Shown here piece by piece: positions 53,905-63,271 of a stretch of 64,000 bases of DNA; positions within the stretch are counted from its first letter, which is position 1, and every line of letters begins with the position of its first letter. The notes below the pieces were generated by a model that searched no databases, was not told the DNA's origin, and saw only the letters and a program-made list of their open reading frames with translations. This DNA comes from Photobacterium jeanii (GTDB lineage: Bacteria; Pseudomonadota; Gammaproteobacteria; Enterobacterales; Vibrionaceae): positions 124,001-188,000 of the forward strand of contig NZ_LVHF01000028.1 of assembly GCF_001650345.1 (NCBI RefSeq). The letters are read 5' to 3'. Both the position numbers and the translations under genes were made by a program.

Positions 53905-55576
53905 ATACAGCCTCTGGTTGACGGTTCATGATTTTAAATGACACTTCGACGCCATCATCTAGGTTTTGAATTTGTAACCCTTGACCATAAATCAGTTTAA
54001 TGCGCTGATGGACATTGATTAAGCCTATTTTATGTTTTTCCATCGTGCCGCTATTGAGCTTGTCGATAATTGGTTGTGGGATCCCTTCACCACTGTCTTT
54101 TACACTGATCAACACATGGTCATTGTGCTGTTTTACTCGAATCAGTACCCGTCCCGGACGGCTGAAAGGTTGAATACCATGCTGAATAGCATTTTCAACC
54201 AGTGGCTGAATGAGTAAGCATGGGATTTGTAGATAGACAGGGTCGATATCGAAGTCAACGGAGAGCTTATTGCCAAAACGTGCTAGCTCAATTGCGGTGT
54301 AGTCGCGCACCTGCTGAAGCTCTGCATGTATATCAATAAAGTCTTCATCGCGTTCAAGGTTATAACGCAGAAAGTCAGCAAGGTTAGCTATCAATGAGCG
54401 CGCTTTATCAGGTTGAATGCGGATCAAGGTGGAAATCGCATTTAAAGCGTTAAACAAAAAGTGCGGATTGATTTTGCTTTGCAGGGCTGAAAATTCTGCT
54501 TTTTGCAGCATGGTTTTGGCTTGTTCAGCGCTTGATGCTTCGATTTGAGTTGAGATAAGCACCGATAAGCCCTGGGCTAGTTCGATTAATGGCTGTGAGA
54601 TCTGATTCTTTTTACGAAAACAGATCTTGAGCGTGCCAGTAATATGGTTGCTTTCTTTGAGTGGAATGATCAAAGCCGAGCGGAAGGATTCGTACTCAAA
54701 ATCATTAGCCACCACATGAGTTTGCTGCGTTAAGACTTTTTTCACTAAGGGACCGCAGGCGGCTTGATGATCGTCATAGTGACCGAGTGTCGAGTCGTTA
54801 GCATAGGCTGAAATGAATTCACGATCGGTAATGAATACAGCATCAGCTTGTACTTCACGGCGAATAATATCGCAGATATGGGCGAGGCTGTCTGAATGGT
54901 TACTTTTGAAAAATGGTAGCGTCTGGTTGGCAATATCTAACGCCCGTTTGGCTTGCTGGGCTGCAAAGCGATCACGTTCGTTGTGAACGTCTTGGATCCG
55001 TTTGATGATTAAGCCAATGCTGGCTGCACCAAGCACCATAGGCAAACCTATGTTGTTCACTATGGTGAGCGCGAGGGTTTTGTCATCTGACAGGAGATAA
55101 ATCAGTGCCATGGTGAGCACTTCACAGAACATGCCAGCGGCGATGCCCCAACAAATATAGTGCTTTTGATTGCCGTAACGGTAAATTAGGGTGCCGCACA
55201 CGCCCGCAAAAGTACTGGTGATCAGGCAGGGGATAGATGTTGGTCCATCGATATCGATTAAAAAACGGTGGATCCCTGAGATGATTCCGGCAGGTAGCCC
55301 AACCCAAGGGCCGAAAATAATGCCGCCAGAGATAATAGAGATAATTCGAACGTTAACTAAGGAGCCATCAACATTCACACCGGTATAGGTGCTAAAAATG
55401 GCGAAGAAGATAAACAGAATCGAAACGAACACCAACTCGGTCGGTTTTCGCTCTGATGCATCTTTGTTCATGATGTCTTTGAATACGCGCGCTTGTGTGA
55501 GTAGGAACAAGGCTGACAGCATAAATGCAGCACGTTCCAACACGTTGAAAAGCATTTGTAAATGTTCAAGGAACAA
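53882..55576 (-). CDS. ypdA: LytS-type sensor histidine kinase, YpdA-like
   Basis: A 564-residue inner-membrane kinase with a 5TM-LYT sensor (about residues 5-200, including GGIIFGPWVGLPAGIISGIHR), a GAF domain (about 220-345) and a His-kinase domain with the phospho-acceptor in QSKINPHFLFNALNAI (about residue 370). The ATP-binding N box is PLVENAIQHGI. Family members of this build sense extracellular pyruvate in E. coli (YpdA, BtsS). The length equals YpdA (565). The response regulator gene overlaps its 3' end. Confidence 0.87.
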   Translation of the reverse strand: MFLEHLQMLFNVLERAAFMLSALFLLTQARVFKDIMNKDASERKPTELVFVSILFIFFAIFSTYTGVNVDGSLVNVRIISIISGGIIFGPWVGLPAGIISGIHRFLIDIDGPTSIPCLITSTFAGVCGTLIYRYGNQKHYICWGIAAGMFCEVLTMALIYLLSDDKTLALTIVNNIGLPMVLGAASIGLIIKRIQDVHNERDRFAAQQAKRALDIANQTLPFFKSNHSDSLAHICDIIRREVQADAVFITDREFISAYANDSTLGHYDDHQAACGPLVKKVLTQQTHVVANDFEYESFRSALIIPLKESNHITGTLKICFRKKNQISQPLIELAQGLSVLISTQIEASSAEQAKTMLQKAEFSALQSKINPHFLFNALNAISTLIRIQPDKARSLIANLADFLRYNLERDEDFIDIHAELQQVRDYTAIELARFGNKLSVDFDIDPVYLQIPCLLIQPLVENAIQHGIQPFSRPGRVLIRVKQHNDHVLISVKDSGEGIPQPIIDKLNSGTMEKHKIGLINVHQRIKLIYGQGLQIQNLDDGVEVSFKIMNRQPEAVYVESGNC

Positions 55577-55687
55577 CAGTAAGACTCCTTTATTAACGAA
55601 AAAGCCCCTATGAGATCATAAGGGCTGTGAAACTAATGAATAACGGCTCACTCTGAGTGGGGGAGCGCTTTCATTGGTTGTTCGCGA

Positions 55688-56905
55688 TTAACACATAACT
55701 GGTTGTAGCTGTTGTGTTTTGCTTGGCAGTTTGACGATTAGTGAGAACACAATTGAAATCACCACTAGTGCCAACATCACTGAGAACGTTGCCGTAAAGC
55801 CACCAAACACAGAAGCAATCACAGAGCCAACAAAGCTACCAATACCAAAGCCTAAGTAAATAAAACCGTAGTTTTTGGTAAGGTTGTTCAAGCCAAAGAA
55901 ATCACTTACCAGAGATGGAAAAACGGTAATAGTGCCACCAAAGCTAAATGCAATACAGGCAATCGCTAAGTAAAAGCTCGATTGCTCAAGCGATACAAGG
56001 CGTAAACATACAACACCAACGAGGCAGATGATAAGCGCAATGCTGATCACTCGAATTCGCGCGATTTTATCAGACAATACCCCAAGCACTAAACGGCCAG
56101 AAAGGTTACATACGGCAATAATGGCAACGGAAGTTGCCGCAGCGGCAGTATTAAGGTGAACAAAGTTTTCACCAATGTCTTTTGCAACACCAATTACGTA
56201 TAGGCCAGACATACATACTGTTAGGAAGATTAGCGATAGCATCCAAAATTGGGATGTTTTGAATGCTTCTGCAAGAGTAAACTCTGTTGACGCAGTACCT
56301 TGAGCGCTAGCTTCATTGGCAGCTGGTGCTTGGATTGGCGCATCACGCATCATCAAACCACCAATAACCACACAACACATCGCAATAATGCCCCATACGC
56401 TGAAGGTCATATATACGCCTGAGTGAGTCAGGAAATACATGTTGATGTATTTGAAGCCTAAGCTGCCTAAGCCGTAAGCACCGATAGCACACGCTGAAGC
56501 CACACCTTTACGTTCTGGGAAGAATTTCACACAGTTTGAGAGGGTCATTAGGTAGCCTGTACCATCAGCAAAGCCCACCAAGAAGCCTGCTACCACATAT
56601 AAAATGAATAAGTTTGGCGCATAAGCAGTAATGATTAAGCTAAGGCCTAGCATGATGCCAGCACTGATAGTGACTTTACGAACACCAAAGCGTTCTTGCA
56701 GTTTGCCTGATACTGAAGAAGCGACGGCTAGCGAAAGACTTAAAATACCGAAAGAGAAAGCAACTTGGCTCACAGGTGCATCAAGTTTGTTGGCTAGTGG
56801 TGCGTTAAATAGGCTCCAAGTGTACACAGAACCGAGGGCAAATTGAGTAAGGATAGTACCAAACAGCGTCCATAATCTGCTTGGCTGGCGGTTAGATGAT
56901 TGCAT
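55688..56905 (-). CDS. yhjX: MFS carrier of the oxalate/formate antiporter family, YhjX-like
   Basis: A 405-residue, twelve-helix major facilitator of the OFA family. Typical stretches are GSVYTWSLFNAPLA near the N-terminus, GSLGFKYINMYFL and the second-half GRLVLGVLSDKIAR. E. coli YhjX is pyruvate-inducible through YpdA/YpdB. I chose the ATG at 56905 because GGAG lies before it and the longer frame adds 45 residues without family character. It lies upstream of ypdA in the same direction, with paired GGCATGAA repeats before it that fit LytTR binding. The substrate is probably pyruvate or a related acid, by analogy. Confidence 0.85.
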   Translation of the reverse strand: MQSSNRQPSRLWTLFGTILTQFALGSVYTWSLFNAPLANKLDAPVSQVAFSFGILSLSLAVASSVSGKLQERFGVRKVTISAGIMLGLSLIITAYAPNLFILYVVAGFLVGFADGTGYLMTLSNCVKFFPERKGVASACAIGAYGLGSLGFKYINMYFLTHSGVYMTFSVWGIIAMCCVVIGGLMMRDAPIQAPAANEASAQGTASTEFTLAEAFKTSQFWMLSLIFLTVCMSGLYVIGVAKDIGENFVHLNTAAAATSVAIIAVCNLSGRLVLGVLSDKIARIRVISIALIICLVGVVCLRLVSLEQSSFYLAIACIAFSFGGTITVFPSLVSDFFGLNNLTKNYGFIYLGFGIGSFVGSVIASVFGGFTATFSVMLALVVISIVFSLIVKLPSKTQQLQPVMC

Positions 56906-57026
56906 TTTGCTATGCTCCGAAAATCGTTCGTCGTCAGGGTTATAAGATTTATGTGACTTATTAATACGCCACTGAATCAGCACCGCCAATAGGTCAGTAA
57001 AACTATAAAATGAGCCGCACTGAGTC

Positions 57027-57054
57027 GGCATGAACTGCAATATTTGGGCATGAA
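57027..57054 (-). promoter_or_regulatory. Paired GGCATGAA repeats (likely YpdB site)
   Basis: GGCATGAA at 57027-57034 and again at 57047-57054, a 20-base (two-turn) step, typical of LytTR dimer sites. E. coli YpdB recognises direct repeats beginning GGCAT with a similar step. The proximal repeat overlaps the -35 position of a promoter with a -10 TATAGT at 57002-57007. Confidence 0.55.
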
Positions 57055-57340
57055 TGGCAGCGATGGAGAGAGTTCAGCAAGCTTTAGGAACTGTGTTTAT
57101 GGGAATGTGTGGAAAGTGCATCTTGTTTTTGAATTGGTTTTAGCATTTCGGTTTTTAGTCGGTTGAGTAAAAAGGAATGTCAGTGTATTTCAGGTGATTT
57201 CTCTGCCTGTTTTCTTGGCTATTTGCTGGTGGGTTTTCATTTAATAATGTGAATTCAGTACTGGGTGGCTGAGTAAATACTTGAAGCGATGATGAAGTAT
57301 GGCTCTCTGGTTGAGGTACCTTTAATCAGTAATGATGGGC

Positions 57341-57363
57341 TGATGATTAATGGTTAATCATCA
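57341..57363. promoter_or_regulatory. Perfect 10-3-10 inverted repeat
   Basis: TGATGATTAA, TGG, TTAATCATCA. It lies about 285 bases upstream of gbpA. It is too A/T-rich and lacks the T run of a terminator, so an operator is more likely. Confidence 0.5.
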
Positions 57364-57534
57364 AATATATAGTGCGATAAACGCTATAGATTATGGCAAT
57401 AAAGCTATTTTATTCGGCGTTGGATTATCTATAGCAATTGCCTGCCTTTAAGCTTGATATTTTGAGATGGCCATTCCACATCTAGCACGAAAATTTTGCC
57501 TAATTTTACGGGCTGATTTTTTATTATGAGAGTC

Positions 57535-57620
57535 AGCTAAAGGCTAAGAACGTTAAAAAGGTTGGCGCAAAATTGCCAACCAAAGGTTCAATGTTAGAGC
57601 TAGGGTAGCTGGCTTCCTTT
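57535..57620 (+). promoter_or_regulatory. Structured gbpA leader, possible c-di-GMP riboswitch relative
   Basis: GGTTGGC (57560-57566) pairs with GCCAACC (57575-57581). It is followed by a segment ending AGGGTAGCTGGCTTCC, which resembles the 3' part of the GEMM-I (c-di-GMP-I) consensus. In V. cholerae gbpA is known to be preceded by a GEMM-I element. The 5' signature of GEMM-I is not clearly present here, so this is a candidate only. Confidence 0.35.
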
Positions 57621-57646
57621 AATAATAATCAACATGGAAGCTCACA

Positions 57647-59155
57647 ATGAAAAATCAGTTTTCTTTCTCTCTTGGTCTTGTTGCAGCTGGAGTTGCAATG
57701 ATACCGACACTTGCTCAAGCCCACGGTTACGCCACTTACCCCAAAGCACGCCAAGTGATTTGTAATGAACAAGGCGGTCACTGGGGCTCACAAGATGGTT
57801 CAACAATTCCGAATGAAGCTTGTCGCGCTGCGTTTTTGGAGTCGGGTACATATCCTTTTGTTCAAATTAATGAATTTGCCACTTTGGTACCAGATTACAA
57901 CAATATGACGGCGGTAAAAGCTGCAGTGAAAGATGGCCTCATTTGTTCTGGTGGTGATACCAAGAAAAGCGGAATGAGTGTCCCATCACTGAGTTGGCAA
58001 CGTACTGCCATGAAATCGGGTGATACTTTCACGCTCAAATATCTTGCGACAGCACCGCATAACCCAAGTCATTGGCAGATTTATTTATCCAAACCAAGTT
58101 ACAACGCAGCGCATAGTCGTTTGGCGTGGAGTGATTTAGAGCTTATTCAAGAGTTCGGCAATATTGAAAAAGTAAATATTGATGGGACTAACTACTATCA
58201 AATGGATGTCACTTTACCTGCTGGAAGAAATGGGGAAGCGACATTAGTGACTCGTTGGCAGCGTAATGACCCGGCTGGTGAAGGCTTTTATAACTGTAGC
58301 GATATTAAATTTGACGGCGATGCGCCAGCCCCAACATGGGCAAGTAAAGGGGCTTATGTTAAGCCGGGTGTTACCGCTAAAGTAGGTGATGCTGTGTGGT
58401 ATCGCATTTTCTCTGCGCAAGGAAATGAGTTGGTATTTGAGAAGCTACCAATCACAGAAGCGAACGTAGATTTAAATACTTGGTCTTATGAATTAGCGCA
58501 ACTGGTGAACCAGAAATACCCAGGCATCACTCAAATTGGAGTGAAAAATGCAAGCGATGAAATCGTGTATGAAAGTGCGGACCTATACGCCAACCAAGTG
58601 TATGTGACCAATAGTGATTACAACTATGCGCTAGATGTTCGTGAAGCTGGCGTTACACCACCAGTTATTAAGGTTGAAGGCTTAGCTTCTGAGTATCAGC
58701 TTGATGCCAATAACCAAATTGCGATCGCGGCAACGGTAAAATCTGAAGGTGAATATCAAGTTGTGATGGCACTGAAAGATAATAGCGGTAACACAGTAGG
58801 TGCAGACAGCGCGCAGCTTAGTGCTCAACAACCTTCAGCAGTTATGACTGTAATGGCAGAACAAGCAGGGCAGTTCTTGCTAAATGTTACTGCGACGTAC
58901 AAAAATGGCGATGTTCAAGTATTGCAAAATCGTCAAGTAACGATCAAAGGCAATTCAGATGGTAGCTACGATTTTGTTTACCCTGACAGCATTGGCAGCT
59001 ACAACGCAGGAACTAAAGTCTTAGCCACAGATGGTAACGTTTACGAATGTAAGCCATTCCCTGCCAGTGGCTGGTGCCGCATTTACTCCCCATCCGCGAA
59101 TCATTACGAACCCGGTGTAGGAACACATTGGAGTGATGCTTGGATGAAGCGGTAA
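57647..59155 (+). CDS. gbpA: GbpA-type chitin-binding lytic polysaccharide monooxygenase
   Basis: A 502-residue secreted colonisation factor that binds chitin and GlcNAc-bearing mucin. The signal peptide ends AQA (residue 25), leaving His26 as the N-terminal copper ligand (HGYATYPKARQ). The second histidine of the brace is His138 in TAPHNPSHW, and GEGFYNCSD supplies the axial phenylalanine. This AA10 domain is followed by two beta-rich domains (about 225-420, as in V. cholerae GbpA) and a C-terminal chitin-binding CBM5/12-like domain (about 440-502) with ECKPFPASGWCRIYS and HWSDAWMKR. V. cholerae GbpA has 485 residues. It stands alone with a long regulatory upstream region. Confidence 0.94.
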   Translation: MKNQFSFSLGLVAAGVAMIPTLAQAHGYATYPKARQVICNEQGGHWGSQDGSTIPNEACRAAFLESGTYPFVQINEFATLVPDYNNMTAVKAAVKDGLICSGGDTKKSGMSVPSLSWQRTAMKSGDTFTLKYLATAPHNPSHWQIYLSKPSYNAAHSRLAWSDLELIQEFGNIEKVNIDGTNYYQMDVTLPAGRNGEATLVTRWQRNDPAGEGFYNCSDIKFDGDAPAPTWASKGAYVKPGVTAKVGDAVWYRIFSAQGNELVFEKLPITEANVDLNTWSYELAQLVNQKYPGITQIGVKNASDEIVYESADLYANQVYVTNSDYNYALDVREAGVTPPVIKVEGLASEYQLDANNQIAIAATVKSEGEYQVVMALKDNSGNTVGADSAQLSAQQPSAVMTVMAEQAGQFLLNVTATYKNGDVQVLQNRQVTIKGNSDGSYDFVYPDSIGSYNAGTKVLATDGNVYECKPFPASGWCRIYSPSANHYEPGVGTHWSDAWMKR

Positions 59156-59467
59156 CCCATTTTAGATAGCAAAGAAAGATATACGCCAGCAGTATGCTGG
59201 CGGTTTTGTTTCTGATAGGCATATAAGTGTTTCTGTATGTAAACGCTAACCATCTGATTTATAAGGATGTTATTATGTGATCTAAGTCATATTGTTCATC
59301 CAATATGAATGGCTCTTATTAATAGATTGCTTTAGATCAATTTCTAACACATAGGTGTGGTGATACATAAAGATGCAGGAAACAAAAGGATACTGTTTAC
59401 ATCTAATTTCCTCCCTACACCTTTAGGTAACTAGCGTAAGAAGTATTCGTAATTATGGAGAATTATC
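59156..59467. other. Intergenic region upstream of the alcohol dehydrogenase
   Basis: No gene. A CRP-like site lies at 59276-59291 and the last 20 bases hold the ribosome site TATGGAG. No clear terminator for gbpA was seen. Confidence 0.6.
59276..59291 (+). promoter_or_regulatory. CRP-like site upstream of the alcohol dehydrogenase
   Basis: TGTGATCTAAGTCATA matches 9 of 10 positions of TGTGA-N6-TCACA. The wider stretch TATGTGATCTAAGTCATAT is also close to the 22-base CRP consensus. Confidence 0.5.
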
Positions 59468-60616
59468 ATGAGTAGTGCATTTTTTATCCCAGCAGTGAAC
59501 CTAATGGGTGCAGGCTGTCTGACTCAAGCGGCTGACACAATTAAGGATCACGGCTTTAAGAAAGCGCTAATTGTTACTGATAAAGTACTGAACCAAATCG
59601 GTGTTGTTAAGCAAGTAGCAGATCTTCTTGCTGAGCGCGATGTTGAGTCAGTGGTATTTGACGGTACACAGCCAAACCCAACGATTGGTAACGTAGAAGC
59701 AGGTCTTAAACTGCTTAAAGATAACGAGTGTGACTTTGTTATTTCATTAGGTGGCGGTTCACCACACGACTGTGCGAAAGGTGTTGCTTTAGTTGCATCA
59801 AACGGTGGCAAAATTGGCGACTACGAAGGTGTTGACCAATCAGCAAAACCTCAGCTTCCGCTAATCGCAATTAACACAACAGCGGGTACAGCATCGGAAA
59901 TGACGCGTTTCTGCATCATTACTGATGAAGAGCGTCACATTAAGATGGCAATTGTTGATAAAAATACAACACCGCTTCTATCAGTAAACGATCCTGAGCT
60001 TATGCTTGCTAAACCTGCTTCGCTAACAGCGGCAACAGGTATGGATGCATTAACTCACGCGATTGAAGCTTATGTTTCAACAGCAGCAACGCCAATTACT
60101 GACGCAGTAGCAATTAAAGCGATTGAGCTTATTCAAGCACACCTACGCACTGCGGTTAACGATGGTCAAAACATCGAAGCGCGTGAGCAAATGGCATACG
60201 CACAGTTCATGGCTGGTATGGCATTCAACAACGCATCTCTGGGTTATGTTCACGCAATGGCGCACCAACTAGGTGGCTTCTACGACCTTCCACACGGTGT
60301 ATGTAACGCAGTACTTCTTCCACACGTACAACGTTACAACGCACAAGTTTGCCCAGAGCGTTTGAAAGATGTTGCTAAAGCAATGGGTGTGAACGTTGAA
60401 GCGATGACTGCAGAGCAAGGTGCAGAAGCGGCACTGGAAGCAATTCAAGCTCTATCTAAAGATGTAGGTATTCCTGCAGGTCTTACAGAGCTTGGCGCTA
60501 AAGCAGAAGACATTCCTGTACTAGCTGACAACGCACTAAATGATGCTTGTGGTCTAACTAACCCTAAGCAAGCGACGCACGAAGAGATTTCTAGCATCTT
60601 TGCTGCAGCGCTATAA
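59468..60616 (+). CDS. Iron-dependent alcohol dehydrogenase (YiaY/AdhB type)
   Basis: A 382-residue group III NAD-dependent alcohol dehydrogenase. The NAD-binding [11 protein letters not shown] motif lies near residue 97, [11 protein letters not shown] follows, and the metal ligands are in [11 protein letters not shown] and [22 protein letters not shown]. It resembles Zymomonas AdhB and E. coli YiaY and probably interconverts ethanol and acetaldehyde. Codon choice is strongly biased towards the common codons, unlike its neighbours, which suggests high expression. TATGGAG precedes the ATG. It is a single-gene unit. Confidence 0.93.
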   Translation: MSSAFFIPAVNLMGAGCLTQAADTIKDHGFKKALIVTDKVLNQIGVVKQVADLLAERDVESVVFDGTQPNPTIGNVEAGLKLLKDNECDFVISLGGGSPHDCAKGVALVASNGGKIGDYEGVDQSAKPQLPLIAINTTAGTASEMTRFCIITDEERHIKMAIVDKNTTPLLSVNDPELMLAKPASLTAATGMDALTHAIEAYVSTAATPITDAVAIKAIELIQAHLRTAVNDGQNIEAREQMAYAQFMAGMAFNNASLGYVHAMAHQLGGFYDLPHGVCNAVLLPHVQRYNAQVCPERLKDVAKAMGVNVEAMTAEQGAEAALEAIQALSKDVGIPAGLTELGAKAEDIPVLADNALNDACGLTNPKQATHEEISSIFAAAL

Positions 60617-60649
60617 GCGACAAACCTAACTAAATATTGAAATAACGAC

Positions 60650-60677
60650 AACGGCAGGGGAAACCCTGCCGTTTTTT
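60650..60677. terminator. Bidirectional terminator
   Basis: AACGGCAGGG pairs with CCCTGCCGTT around GAAA. It separates the convergent alcohol dehydrogenase and MdtL genes. Confidence 0.88.
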
Positions 60678-60702
60678 TGTGCCTAGCGTTAGCACATCGT
60701 TT

Positions 60703-61860
60703 TTATAACGTCACTGGCTCTTGCGCAGGTTTGATTGAGTTTAGTAGACAAACACCGATAATACCGCTCGTCACTAAGATACTCACTAACATATGACTCG
60801 GGGAAACAGCGAAAATCCCCGTAACGAAAATATACAAAGCGGATAGGCTGATTTGGCAAACTCCAAGAACCGCACTCGCAAGCCCCGCATTGTCAGGGTA
60901 TAAACTTAATGCTTGGCTGGTGGTAGTACCAAAGCATAATGAAAAGCCTGCACAGGTTAATAAAAAGCCAAGTAAGAAAGCCATTTCTAATTGATACATA
61001 TTGGCAAAATACACTGCAGTTCCAGCAAGGGTTAATACAGCAAGCCCTGCTATAATGATGCTGTTCTGTTTAAAGTGATTTAATAATTTAGGTGTAGAGA
61101 ATGATGTGAGCATACTTACACTAGAAAGCAGCCCCATAGCCAATGCGAAATCACCCGTTGAATAGCCCAGTTGCTGCATCAAAATTAAAGGTGATGTATT
61201 TACATAGGTCAGAATGGAGGTAATGCCTAAACTCAAAATTAATAAGCGAGATAAAAAGAAAGTATTTAGGAATATATTGAGCTGTACCTTCGCGCTGGTA
61301 TTCTCCTGTCCCGATTTAGTTTCTGGTAACTTAATTAAGCAGAATAAACCAATTGCCCCGCCTAATAATGCCATCCCTAAGAAAAGCTGTTGCCACGGTA
61401 AAAATAACAGTATGAAGTGACCAAGCACAGGTGCCAGTACAGGAACGATACAAATAACGCCATTGATCATTGACATAATTTTGGCGCGTTTTTGATCGGT
61501 TAGGGTGTCGCGTAAAATGGCGAAACAAACTACGTAAGCAAATCCAGCGCCTACGCCTTGTAAAAAACGAGCACTTAAAAAGGCTGTTACTGACTCGGCT
61601 TGTCCCGCCATGATTGAAGCCAACATAAAAATACAGCTGCCAATAATAGCGACTGGTTTACGTCCAACTTTATCGGCCACGTAACCTGCAATCAGCATCA
61701 TCGATGCCAAACCAAAGAGATAGAATGAGAAAGCATTGTGCATATCGCTCTCGGATGCAGCGATATTGCTGGCTATCTGTGGTACGCCCACCAAGTAAAG
61801 ATCGATACCAAGCGGGTAGAGTAAAACGAGACTGAAGCAGCATAAAATAAGTTTAGACAT
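60703..61860 (-). CDS. mdtL: MdtL-type MFS drug efflux pump
   Basis: A 385-residue, twelve-helix drug:proton antiporter. The N-terminus (FSLVLLYPLGIDLYLVGVPQ), GYVADKVGRKPVAIIGS (motif A) and ARFLQGVGAGFAYVVCFAIL (motif C region) closely resemble E. coli MdtL, which lowers chloramphenicol sensitivity when overproduced. GGAGG lies close before the ATG. It is a single-gene unit between a terminator and an A/T-rich gap. Confidence 0.9.
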   Translation of the reverse strand: MSKLILCCFSLVLLYPLGIDLYLVGVPQIASNIAASESDMHNAFSFYLFGLASMMLIAGYVADKVGRKPVAIIGSCIFMLASIMAGQAESVTAFLSARFLQGVGAGFAYVVCFAILRDTLTDQKRAKIMSMINGVICIVPVLAPVLGHFILLFLPWQQLFLGMALLGGAIGLFCLIKLPETKSGQENTSAKVQLNIFLNTFFLSRLLILSLGITSILTYVNTSPLILMQQLGYSTGDFALAMGLLSSVSMLTSFSTPKLLNHFKQNSIIIAGLAVLTLAGTAVYFANMYQLEMAFLLGFLLTCAGFSLCFGTTTSQALSLYPDNAGLASAVLGVCQISLSALYIFVTGIFAVSPSHMLVSILVTSGIIGVCLLNSIKPAQEPVTL

Positions 61861-62175
61861 GGAACCTCCTGGAGTTGTGAAGGTTAATGGATGTCTAAGG
61901 TGAAGACGATTGATTATTAAGACATGCGTATTTTCCTAAAATTACATTTAGGCTGATTATTGGTTTGCTGAGTTCAATTCCAATAAGGAATATTTTGTTG
62001 GCGTTAAAGCTAAAATTTGCCTTTAAAGTGCGCTGATTGACAAATAAAGCAAAGATTATCTGCGTCAAAATATTGTCATGGGATTATATGCAATGTAACA
62101 TGGCGAACAAATAAACATTGTTTTGTTATAACATCTAACAAATATCACTATAATTTATAAGATCTAAGTTTTGTT
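61861..62175. other. A/T-rich intergenic region before tadE
   Basis: No reading frame or clear regulatory palindrome was seen in these 315 bases, apart from a short CCTAAA/TTTAGG hairpin near 61934. It serves as the divergent promoter region of mdtL and tadE. Confidence 0.5.
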
Positions 62176-62748
62176 ATGAGAAAATTATGCATTAAGCGCC
62201 AAAATGGCGTATTTGCGATTGAGTTTGCGCTGGGTTTTGTTGTTCTATTTATGTTCACAATGCTCATTTTTGAAACTTGCCGAGTGACTTATATTTCTGC
62301 CGTTTTGGATTACGCGACTGCTGAGGCTGCTAGAGATGCAAGGGTGCAGTTAAGTGAAAATAAAGAGTTTGAGAAGTATAAAAATATCAAATGTGATGAC
62401 TTAACGGATGAAGTGGAGAGGTCGCATTGTCACCGAATTCAGCAAATGGGCAAAGACCAATTTTCGCAGTGGTATTATCAGTTTATTAGTACTAATGCTG
62501 GAGTATTGTGGAAAATATTTACTAGTGAGAGTGATTACACTTTAAAAGTAGATGCTTATCTAGACCCTGTTCACTATGAGAAAAATATAAAGTCAACAAA
62601 TTGGAATAAGGCGACAATTGCTGAGTATACAGTAACTTACACCTATAAGCCAATGATGTTTAAGTGGTCTTTTTTAGAGAGTAAAATTACAAGAAAGTTA
62701 TTGGCGGTTCAAGATACTGCGTTATTTAGAGAAAAACTAAAAGGCTAA
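62176..62748 (+). CDS. tadE: TadE-like pilus assembly protein
   Basis: A 190-residue minor pseudopilin-like protein of the Tad (tight adherence) system. The short basic leader is followed by NGVFAIEFALGFVVLFMFTML, with the G-x4-E pattern of prepilin peptidase sites (cleavage after the glycine near residue 11), then a periplasmic domain with Cys72, Cys82. The gene opens a run tadE-tadF-tadG and is visibly richer in A/T with AGA and ATA codons. There is no tad ATPase, secretin or prepilin gene upstream in this window. Confidence 0.82.
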   Translation: MRKLCIKRQNGVFAIEFALGFVVLFMFTMLIFETCRVTYISAVLDYATAEAARDARVQLSENKEFEKYKNIKCDDLTDEVERSHCHRIQQMGKDQFSQWYYQFISTNAGVLWKIFTSESDYTLKVDAYLDPVHYEKNIKSTNWNKATIAEYTVTYTYKPMMFKWSFLESKITRKLLAVQDTALFREKLKG

Positions 62749-62750
62749 TA

Positions 62751-63266
62751 ATGAAAAAACAACAGGGTACTTTTAGCATTGAATTAACTTTTGTCTTAAT
62801 AGGTATGACAGCATTGCTGTTTTTTATTTTTGATCTTGGGTTGCAAGTTATTCAAAAAAGCCAGTTACATAGAACATCATACTCTTTGGTTTCAATCTTG
62901 AAGGAAAGAAAGGCATTCTATAGCCCTAATTCTAGAGTTACAAATTGGGATATAAATCAATCACAGGCACAGCAAATTTTAGATATGGCGAAGAGGTTAC
63001 AAGGAAATTCAGCACAGTTACGTGTAAATATTGGCTTTAAGAGTGGTGAAAAGACAGAAGTTAAATTTTACGCTGGTGATTTGAGTATTCCATGTCAGAG
63101 TGTACCGATAGGAAATAATATGACTGAAGGTGGTAAACATGATTTGAATGTTTACCGAGTAACAGTATGTAAAAAAGTGCCTGCTTTTTATGAAAAGGCG
63201 ATGACAGCAGATACAGCTAAAACATCTAGGGTTATTAGTTCAACTTCTATTTTTGTTGGTAGGTAG
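62751..63266 (+). CDS. tadF: TadF-like pilus assembly protein
   Basis: A 171-residue protein with an N-terminal prepilin-like signal, QQGTFSIELTFVLIGMTALLF (G-x4-E), and a periplasmic domain with two cysteines (about residues 120 and 143). It starts two bases after tadE and is followed by tadG within five bases, so the three are one operon. TadF is poorly characterised. It is thought to help pilus assembly at the inner membrane. Confidence 0.78.
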   Translation: MKKQQGTFSIELTFVLIGMTALLFFIFDLGLQVIQKSQLHRTSYSLVSILKERKAFYSPNSRVTNWDINQSQAQQILDMAKRLQGNSAQLRVNIGFKSGEKTEVKFYAGDLSIPCQSVPIGNNMTEGGKHDLNVYRVTVCKKVPAFYEKAMTADTAKTSRVISSTSIFVGR

Positions 63267-63271
63267 TAGTT

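Larger units (their letters stand above)
56906..57646. other. Intergenic region between yhjX and gbpA
   Basis: No gene is seen. The left part has a -10-like TATAGT (minus strand, 57002-57007) and the GGCATGAA repeats. The middle has a perfect 10-3-10 inverted repeat at 57341-57363 and a CTATAGAT/ATCTATAG pair (57384-57391, 57427-57434). The right end is a structured gbpA leader. Confidence 0.6.

Noticed and set aside
52794..57040. Genomic island at the tRNA-Ser pair
   Set aside because: No integrase, no direct repeat of the tRNA 3' end flanking a block, and the following genes look like ordinary core genes.
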